In this document: positions 55,517-64,000 of the stretch, one piece after another | Numbering within the stretch: position 1 is the stretch's first letter | Layout of the letters: each line of letters opens with the position of its first letter | Origin: Mya arenaria | Taxonomy: Eukaryota; Mollusca; Bivalvia; Myida; Myidae | Reading direction: 5' to 3' | Length of the DNA stretch: 64,000 nt | Assembly: GCF_026914265.1 (NCBI RefSeq) | Contig: NC_069134.1 | Location: forward strand, 15,965,205-16,029,204 | Made by a program: the position numbers and the translations under genes | The notes under the pieces: generated by a model | Database searches by the model: none | What the model saw: only the letters and a program-made list of their open reading frames with translations | What the model was told of the DNA's origin: nothing

Positions 55517-56283
55517 ATGGCAGACGTACTGATTAAGGCGTTGAATATAGTCATTCAAGTGTTAGTATGTTTGATTCTTGTTACATTGACAATCAAAATA
55601 TGGTCTATGCCGGACAAAGGGAAAACAGACTGTGACTCAGAGGTAAGTCTGCAACAAAATAACAATTATGTAGAAAGTGGTAAACACATTGTTTTAAAAG
55701 GTAAATATTGTAAGCATTTGATTTTCAGAATGCTACTTTTTGAATAACTTTAAATATGACCTGAACTATATTTTTATTACTTTAGGTAATATTTTTGATA
55801 ACGATAGTTTTTATGTTTGCTAGCATAAACAGAAATCATAAAACTATTCCTTCCTTATGTGACCACATGATTCACCTATTCACTTCCTGGTTACATTTCA
55901 CTTGGAACCAACAAAATACATTGTAAAGAATATACGATTGTTCTATTTTTTAACCCTCTTAGGATTTTTCATCTGCACACGCTGGAGCTGAGAAACAAGA
56001 ACAAATTCAAACAGAAAAATACATAACGGGTAAGAAAGTACATATAAACATGTAATAGTTTGTGACGCAAATGCAAAGTGCGACTGTTTGCTATAAATAG
56101 TTGCCTATTTTATATACATTTACATGGTTTTGGCATTGCGCCTTTATATAGTTACTTTATTTATGTAGATATTGATATTTATGCAATCTTTTCATTATGG
56201 GGAATCACCGTAATATCTATAAAATACTTCAGTACATTCAGGGATCAATGCATGAAATCGGACTATAGAAATCTTATAGAAAG
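55517..56283 (+). CDS. Unrecognised small membrane-protein gene, first exons only
   Basis: Exon 1, 55517-55642, encodes MADVLIKALNIVIQVLVCLI then LVTLTIKIWSMPDKGKTDCD and SE, and ends at a strong donor GTAAGT. Residues about 7-29 form a transmembrane or signal-anchor segment with a short N-terminus. Exon 2, 55963-56029, reads DFSSAHAGAEKQEQIQTEKY then IT, with a CTTAG acceptor and a GTAAG donor in phase 1. A possible exon 3, 56169-56283 (DIDIYAIFSLWGITVISIKY…), is open and has plausible splice sites but is much less certain. No stop or known domain was found, so further exons would lie past the DIRS-like element, possibly beyond the window. Family and function are unknown; a type II membrane protein is one possibility. 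Confidence 0.45.
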
Positions 56284-56357
56284 GTAAACATTTTTTTACT
56301 ATATTCACTTTGATCAAATATCGAAGGTTATTAGGATAAAACACGATTTCATTTCAT

Positions 56358-59300
56358 GATTTATACTTGCCTGATGAAATATACATTAGGATATTATCTC
56401 CTTTAAACATCAACAATCCGCTATATACAGCGATCACGTGACTTACCATGGTCACGTGATTAAAGTGCTCTATATAACCACCTGTAAACCCCATATCGTC
56501 AGTTTTATTTCCGGCGTCGAAACATCAACCATGTTTTACTTTTCTTATAATTTAATGACAATTTAGTTGTGTTTAACAACTATTTTATACTTTTTGGATT
56601 ATAAATTGGATTTTTATGGTTTATTATGGCCAACGCTTCATTAGGCAACGACAGTGTTGAGAAAGACAGCTTGTCTTTAGACGGAATGGAGGAGATCGAG
56701 TTTTACACTGAATCGCGTCGGTCACATGTTTCTCAGAAGAAATCTTCTCGTACCCCGCGAGCAAGCAAGAAAGAGCTAGATTCTTTGAGGTAAGATGTTA
56801 AGTCACGTTTCGAGAGCATTGACTCGAAACTGGACAGATTCTTCAATATGATGGATACTGCTGGCTCGGCCAGGCAGAGACCAGTAACCAGTGCTACTAC
56901 TTGCACAGTAACTGATAGCACAAACCCAAAGAGGGTTGAGGGTGCGTATTTTCCTCTCACCAATACCGGAAACTGTGATCACCCATGATGTGGATGATGA
57001 CACTTTATCGTTGATGCCTGGTCAAAGAGAACGTGCGGAGTCGTAGTCGAGGATGCCGCACCGGAGAACAACAGTTGCAAGTCACACACAGTTCTAATTG
57101 ACTTTGATAGTGATGATAGTGATGCTCGTTTTTTAAAGTATAGTTCGAAAACTTGAATGTTTTGCAAGAATTATTTGGCGTAGATGCCACAACAAAGTCT
57201 GACAAAACAACAATGGTATTTTTCTAGATGACAGTCAAATATCCGTTTTAAATGAGTCCTGGAGAACAAAGAAACTAACAAAATTGTCAGCTTACAAAGA
57301 CAGTTACAGGTCAGCTTTTCCTATATAAGACAAAGCAGATGATATATTAGCAGTACCAAGTATTGACAGCATTGTTTACTCATCAAGCATCAAATTTACT
57401 ATTGAAGAAATATGGACAGAAATTTGCCGTAAAATCACAATATCTGTGACCAATGAAAGACTTGGAGAAAACTGCATATCAGGGTCAACATGCAGCCAGA
57501 ATGGGTATTGTCATCAATGTATACATGCAACAATCATTGGGTAACTTGTTGTCTAAACTTACAGACAAACATTGCAACATTGATAGTGCTGTGCAATGTG
57601 TGCGGGACAAGTTTGCCATGAATACTAAATCCCTCGACCAGGTTGCTAGGTCAGGGGCTTAACATCATTTAGTGCGGAGGAAAGCAGCTATGGCTGACTC
57701 GGGTCTGAACGATTCCAAAGAATTAAAAAATCATATTTGGAGTTTACCCTTGTCACAGTCAGGAGTCTTTGGTGTAGGACTGGAACACAAACTGAAAGAG
57801 AGACAGGGAATCAATAAACATATTTCAGATCTGCTGCCCGATTTTGACAAGCGGAACAAACGGAAAATGCCAGGTGCTTCAGACCAACACTGGAAAAGAC
57901 CTCCTTTCAGTGATGTGGAACGGCCTCAGCCATTGTATCGTAGTCAGACTCTATCATATGGCTTACATCCTGCGAGAACCGGCTACAAAGCACAATCGCA
58001 GACAAGATTTCCGAAGGCCACAGCTACAAAAACCTCTGGGGTAGGTAGCACTTTTCGTAAATCAAAATGACTTACTATTGATAAAACTAGAGATACCAGT
58101 AGGGGGCAGGATTTTTTGCAAATCAATGGGAAACAATCACAAACGATCAATGGGTGTTTTCATAAAAGAAGGTAAACAAATAGAATTCGAAGCCATCCCA
58201 AAATTCAACGGCATAAAACAAACAAATCTTCCAGTAAAAAAATGCCTATTCTATTACAGGAAATATGTATTTTGTTACAAAAACAAGCAAAAGAAACAGT
58301 AAATCAGAACATTGATCAAGGTTTTTACAGTACATTTTTTCTAGTCCCAAAAAATCAGGAGGTATGAGACCTGTTATTAATCTGAAGCCTCTCAATGTTT
58401 TTCTGCGCACTCAACACTTCAAAATGGATACAATCAAAACAGTGTTTAATCAAAAAAGGAGATTTTGCATTTTCCCTAGATCTTGCAGATGCATATCTAC
58501 ACATTCCAATCTTTCCAAGTCACAGAAAGTTTCTAAGGTTTTGTGTAAACAACCAAGATTACCAATGGCGAGTCATGGCATTTGGTCCAAAAGTAGCACC
58601 TCGGACATTTACAAAATGAGTTGCAGTAGTAGCAGCTCATGTCCGCAAACAATCTCTTCGTCTAGCTGTTTACCTCGACGATTGGTTAGGTCTAAATGCA
58701 AGCAGACAAAATCTTGTACAAGATCAAAGGACATTGCTCATTCTCCTTACCAATCTAGATTTCATAATAAACAAGAAAAAGTCTCAATTAGTCAAAAGAT
58801 CACTTACATAGGAAGTGTACTAGATCTTCAAAAAGGGTTAGTTTTTCCGACATCAGACAGAATCAAAAAGATTTTTCTAGCAGTCGAGATGATATTAGGA
58901 CAATCAAAGTCAACAGCCCAACATTATCTACATTTATTGGGCCTACTAGCATCGTGCATAGAACTGATTCCCCATACAAGACTCCGAATGAGACCAATTC
59001 AGCTGTATCTGTTACATTTTTGAAAACCCAGTTCGAAAAAAATAAGTTTTCAGATCCCTTTAAAAGCCCATCTAGTAGAACATCTGAAATGGTGGTTACA
59101 TACTCCAAATATTATACAGGGCAAATCTTTTTAACAAGTATAACAATACAGACAGATGCAAGGCAAGAAGCATGGGGGCATGCCTAGACACTCGGATAGC
59201 ACAGGAAAAGTGGTCAGTGCAGGAGAAGAAAATGCATATCAATTCTTTAGAGATTGAAGCAGTATACAATGCCTTAGTTCATTTTTTACCATTACTGACA

Positions 59301-60782
59301 AATCAGACAGTTTTGATTCGTTCAGACAACACAACAGTGGTACAATACCTGAACAAGCAGGGTGTTACCCGGTCCCCATTTCTCTGTCTACAAACATGGA
59401 AAATCTTGTCATTAGCAATTCAACACAATATATTCCTGAAAGCAGCACATATTGCGGGCAAGCTCAATATATTGCCAGACCAATTATCAAAGACAATGAT
59501 ACGTCCAACAGAATGGACACTGAACAGGTCAATCACTTACCAGATATTTTGGAAATGGGGTCAACCATTGATAGATCTATTCGCCTCTTATTTGAACAAA
59601 CAAGTACCAATATTTTGTTCCTGGATTCCACATGAAGATGCTTTAGCACTGGATGCATTGACAATTCCCTGGGAGGGGATGTTTGCATATGCTTTTCCAC
59701 CATTGTGTCTGATTCCAAGGGTAATTCAGTATATGAAAATGTTTCAATGCAGAATCATTCTGATAGCTCTCAAATGGCCGAGACGACCTTGGTACCCAGA
59801 ACTATAACATCTATCGGTTGCAGCCCCATTGCTAATTCTAAAAGAGGTACTCAATGAAAGACCACCACAGACAAAATTATTACCTGAATGGGATTTACCT
59901 TTAGGTTTGTCTATGCTCCAAAAGTACCCATTTGAACCTTTGTCAAAAACAAATTTGAAGTTCACAACTTACAAAACTGTTTTTCTTACAGCCATCACCA
60001 CGTTTCGGAGGACAGGGGACCTCCAGGCGTTAAGGTTAGATGAAGGAGCAGTTTTAGTCCAGGCGAAAGGAGTGACATTCCTTAGACATGGTTTAAGTAA
60101 ACAAGACAGGCCTAATCATATCTCAGGAAAGATGTTTGTGCCTGCATTTAAGAAAAACAAACTCTTGGACCCAAAACGAGCTTTGTATTGGTATCTGAAA
60201 AAGACTGATCAATATAGAAATGATATCGGAAAATCTGAAAATAGCCTTTTTATAGGAATAAACAAACCACATCGGAAAGTGTCAAAGCAGACTATTAGTA
60301 AATGGATTGTTAAAGTCATACAGATGGCCTATGATGACAAATCTAAGAAAGTGAAAGCACACTCGACAACTGGCATTGGGACCTTCTTGGGCCGTTTACA
60401 AAGGGGCATCTATGCTCTCTGTGTAAGAAGCTGGAGATTGGTCAAGAGAGACTACATTTGTTAGGTTTTACCTGAGGAATATTAAACCTTCAGTTTTAAC
60501 ATAATCATTTTTTACAATGTGTATAAGACTTTTTGATTATTGAAAGTTTTAATTCCCGACGGATTCCATATATAGTCATTCAAGTAGAATGATTTTGAAT
60601 GTAATATAAAGACTAAAATAATTAAGTCTTAAAGACATAACAACATTTATACAGAATGTATGAGGAAGAAGAAAGTACTTCTTTTGTACAGTATTGAAGA
60701 CCACAGAAAATACATCCTAAACCATAAGGTAATACTGCTTGGTAATCATCCTTATGTATATTTCATCAGGCAAGTATAAATC
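56358..60782 (+). mobile_element. DIRS-like tyrosine-recombinase retroelement, broken fossil
   Basis: Inverted terminal repeats of about 37 bp, GATTTATACTTGCCTGATGA and onward, lie at 56358 and, reversed, at 60782. Between them in order are a gag-like region (about 56625-58070), a reverse transcriptase (from about 58360; MRPVINLKPLN), an RNase H (about 59150-59520; HINSLEIEAVYNAL, RSDNTTVVQYLNKQG) and a tyrosine recombinase (about 59830-60465; RRTGDLQALRLDEG, KRALYWYLKKTDQYR). Inverted ends with a tyrosine recombinase in place of an integrase define DIRS elements. It keeps all parts but has several breaks. Long surviving frames suggest moderate age. Confidence 0.85.
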
Positions 60783-61757
60783 CATTCATAGAATTTAAAT
60801 TTTGTTCAAAATTTATGAATTGTAAAGCCAATCTGTATAATGTAGGGATTATCAAAAGATTAAAAGGGGAGTCATTGGATGATCATAAGGCGGAGTATGA
60901 AGCATAAATTGAGCCTAATTCGCCTAAGGCATGCACCATCAACTTAAATTAAATAGATTTGAAAACTCTACTAAACAATTGCACATGCACAACCAAAACC
61001 AAGGGCATACTTCTAATCTGACTCTAATCATTCTTGAGAGTACCAAGACTGTGACGTAAGCCGATCTCTGAGTGGATCTTAACACGAACGAACCGTAACT
61101 GATCAATATCAGATTATCCTGAAATGATTTAAAAGAAGCAAAAAAAATATAAAAAGAAATCTACAAAAACACTTCTTTTAAGTCCAAGGCAATATGCGAT
61201 GCATGTTACAATGGCTAAGACAAAGCCTATCAAAAAAATTTACAGGGTAAAGTAAAATACTATTTTAAGCGGGAACCGTATTATATTCAGGTTAATACCA
61301 TTAGCGAAATGTAATCATTTATCTATTGCAACATTATGTTCAAAATAAGACAAAAGAGACACATTCGAACTTACACATGTATTCAATACTAAATGTAGCT
61401 AAAGGCATTTCCTGTAAAATTATAATTTATCAGTGACTTTATTCTACCAAACAAAACAAATCATAAACAAACGAGCTAATCGAGGTCACATTCTACAAGT
61501 TCCAGAAATTCCCGGAACAATGGTCGACAGTACTTCACCCTTTTGTTGTCGCCGATTTAACCTCAAAATTCGCAGCGTGTTTATACCTCGCATATCTAGC
61601 TGTCATCTTAAATTAAAAATATTTAAAACACAAGGAATTGCTCGTCCGGTAGCGCGCATAAAACTTTGAGCCCCAAGAAAGCGTCCTAAAAAAACAGAGT
61701 CTTATATACTATTGGAAAATAACGTCATATTTTCATAAATAAGTATTGTGTTTAACC
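60783..61757. other. Intergenic or intronic DNA, nothing recognised
   Basis: This is AT-rich sequence without a supported gene. A 78-codon open frame at 61433-61669 lacks any recognisable feature. Confidence 0.4.
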
Positions 61758-62105
61758 TCAATACTAATTCTGGTTGTTTTTAAGAGTAATGTGTCATGCT
61801 GGTTGTTTTAAATAGCTATGTGTCATGCTGGTTGTTTTAAATAGTTATGTGCCATGCTGGTTGTTTTAAAGAGCTATGTGTCATGCTGGTTGTTTTAAAG
61901 AGCTATGTGTAATGCTGGTAGTTTTAAAGAGTTATGAGTCATGCTGGTGGTTTTAAAGAGTTATGTGTCATGCTGGTTGTTTTAAAGAGTTATGTGTTAT
62001 GCTGGTTGTTTTAAAGAGCTATGTGTCATGCTGGTTGTTTTAAAGAGTTATGTGGCATGCTGGTTATTTTAAAGAGCTTTGTGTCATGCTGGTTGTTTTA
62101 TAGCT
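61758..62105 (+). repeat. 29-bp minisatellite, about 12 copies
   Basis: The unit GCTGGTTGTTTTAAAGAGTT + ATGTGTCAT is repeated with minor variants and stops about 20 bp before the TTA-flanked element at 62127. Confidence 0.92.
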
Positions 62106-62126
62106 TAAAATAACTGTAAACTCTTA

Positions 62127-63485
62127 GGCCAAAAAAACAACCTGTGTTTCCGGTAACATGGCAAAAAAATAGGGTCGGTAGGTCGTTTTTTGTTTGTTTT
62201 GTTTTTTACACTTTCAATATCATGCAATTTTCTGTTGCATAAGATCAATGATGTTATATCTACGCGTTTCCTAATTTACAAAAAGTCTGATAAAACAGCT
62301 TTGTTTAATGCCTGAAATCATTTCCTTACCTTCGACTACCGTATTTTCCCGCCAATTTTGCCCAAGAAATCTGGGGTTTTTTGTATACAATACTCGTTTA
62401 TAAGTCGTGATCAGTTTTAAGGAAAAATCCAGCGCTTCAATTTTAACAAATCTGTGACAATGTTCTAGCCAAACAGTCAATTATCAACTAAATTTTTAAT
62501 TTGCTTGAGGAAAATCGCCGATTTTCTTGTCAACTGTGAGCTCTTTAAACTAGGCCTTCAAGCGAAGGTGGATAAATAAAAGAGTAAGTAAACGCGGATA
62601 TGGATTTATTTTACGTATCTTATTTTTCGTACATTACTACAATCAAAGTTTCATTCATATTTATAGTGAATTTAAACATTTCGGTCATTGTTTTAAGATT
62701 CCCAGATGACGATTATTGATTATAATTTTTTCGATCGTATGGTATTTCGTATCAGCCTAGACAAAATCCCGGCAATCACTGGGATCATACGGTATCCGAC
62801 TGACCGAATTAGATACAAACTATAGCCACGCGCCTTTGATCATATCTCCGCTCGTGCTCTGACGTCACAAATTGTACCGCATGATCTGCAGCCGACACAT
62901 TCCTATAAATGTGTTGTTAACTCTCGCAGTTTTTTGTTTGGATTTCAGCTGATGGCACTTAAATAAGGCGAATTAAATAACCATTGATAATTGCGGATAA
63001 ATGAATATAACGATTAATGAAATGTGTATTGTAACCTGGCAGTTAGCCTGCATGAATTTGCAAAGCCTAGTCGTAAGAAGCCTGCATGATAAACGCAAAG
63101 CCTAATCGTAAAAAAGTAAGTTTTATTTCGGACATGGATATGGATAAATAACACCTCGAACTATAATTCAACGGTGATCAACCACGTGTTTGGACCGTAA
63201 ACATGCGTTTGCCAATTTGAAGATATCGGACATTGTTCGCCGCCCTCCGCCATTTTGTTTCCGTCTCGGTAATACATAATCAGGAATGAAAGTATATTCT
63301 ATGGGGACATTGAAAGACAAACAACGAAAATAATAACAATATATTTAAAGAAATATATTTTTTAAGAAAGAATTAAAAAACCAAATATTTTTTTTTTACT
63401 TTTATGTCTAAAAAAAGATTAGGGTCGGCGAGGAAAAAATAGGGTCGGTCGGGTTACCGGAAACACAGGTATTTTTATTTTGGCC
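62127..63485. mobile_element. PIF/Harbinger-like non-autonomous element
   Basis: TTA flanks both sides (62124-62126 and 63486-63488). The inverted ends GGCCAAAA lead into ACCTGTGTTTCCGGTAAC and then GGGTCGGT-type words on both sides. A TTA duplication and GG-starting ends resemble the 4150-5751 element. No transposase frame is visible in 1359 bp. Confidence 0.72.
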
Positions 63486-64000
63486 TTAGATAAAATGAAA
63501 TTCATACCACTTTATAATTAAAGAATATGAAAATGGTGGTTTAAAAATACTCAACATACCTCTTTTTTATAAAAGCAATAAAAGCATGTTCGGTGAAAAG
63601 AATACTATAAAACAACGAATCCAAATAGGTAAAACATTGTATGCACATGATTAAGCACTTTGGAGAAGATCTAATTTTTAAAAGCTATTTGGATTCGAAA
63701 ACGATTCAAAATCTTCAAATAAAATATGTTTTTCTTCTAGAAGTTGTACAACCATGGGCACCGTTTATATATAAGACGGATGTTGCGGTAGTAGCAAAAG
63801 AAAAAAATAAGAACAACAACAAAATAAAACTACCTAATAACAAAATATCTTTTACAAAGAATGGCATGGTAGGGGTGTAAAATATGTCGAAAATGTGTAT
63901 GACTGAAGAAATATATATTTTAACGACCGACTTTAATGACTTATCGAGACTTTAATCCACGGTATTCCTGATTACTTGAAAATCCGGTTGAAAACTGAAG
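63486..64000. other. Right edge of the window, nothing recognised
   Basis: An open frame of 79 codons at 63641-63880 has no domain, and its lysine/asparagine-rich end looks like AT-rich background. No exon was supported. Confidence 0.4.

Noticed and set aside
58395-60464. Several long frames considered as separate host genes
   Set aside because: They are parts of the DIRS-like fossil in the expected order and are not host genes.
61433-61669. 78-codon frame MTLFYQTKQIINKRANRGHI
   Set aside because: It has no domain, no splice context and no composition change. It is treated as chance.
63641-63880. 79-codon frame near the right edge
   Set aside because: Its lysine/asparagine-rich tail reflects AT-rich DNA, and no family or splice signals are seen.

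Overview
The window is animal DNA, most likely from a bivalve mollusc. The base composition is AT-rich and the genes have many exons split by repeat-filled introns. Secreted coiled-coil C1q proteins occur in a tandem cluster, as in the C1q expansions of bivalves. DNA transposons, Helentron-like elements with internal tandem repeats and a DIRS-type element, all common in bivalve genomes, fill the spaces. The species cannot be fixed from the sequence alone.

Layout. Positions 1-2723 (minus) hold the first two coding exons of a secreted thioredoxin-fold protein of the TXNDC12/anterior-gradient family; the gene runs off the left edge. Head to head with it, 205 bp away, starts a complete gene for the exosome helicase MTR4 (MTREX). 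It has 23 coding exons from 2929 to 30774, joins in frame to 1034 codons plus a stop, and is followed by a poly(A) signal near 31375. Its introns contain a DNA-transposon nest four deep (intron 1), a piggyBac-like element inside a TA-flanked element (intron 10), at least six related elements ending in CTCTTGTT or a near variant, and several minisatellites. One minisatellite repeats the intron 13 splice donor itself.

From 33.8 to 46.4 kb lies a minus-strand cluster of C1q-domain genes made by tandem duplication. Copy B (41400-39921) is intact at 272 codons. Copies A (35530-34090) and C (46334-44773) are frameshifted. A fourth remnant (36.9-38.9 kb) is only a C1q exon, split by a hAT-like element that itself carries a pogo/Tigger-like relic. 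A piece resembling the MTR4 3' UTR lies upstream of copy A, which suggests that the duplicated unit reached into the end of MTR4.

From 47 to 55.2 kb the DNA is mostly decayed repeats: a Ty3/gypsy fragment, a LINE relic, a roughly 780-bp tandem repeat with a long hairpin, and another CTCTTGTT element. At 55517 the first exons of an unrecognised small membrane-protein gene begin. A broken DIRS-like element with inverted terminal repeats (56358-60782) follows in what would be its intron. The right end has a 29-bp minisatellite and a TTA-flanked PIF/Harbinger-like element.

The genes do not form a functional pathway. MTR4 acts in nuclear RNA decay, the thioredoxin-fold protein in the endoplasmic reticulum, and C1q proteins are secreted lectin-like immune molecules. 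The clearest oddities are the splice-site minisatellite in MTR4, an intron whose 3' splice region abuts a transposon end, and paralogous filled and empty sites that order the duplications and insertions in the C1q cluster.
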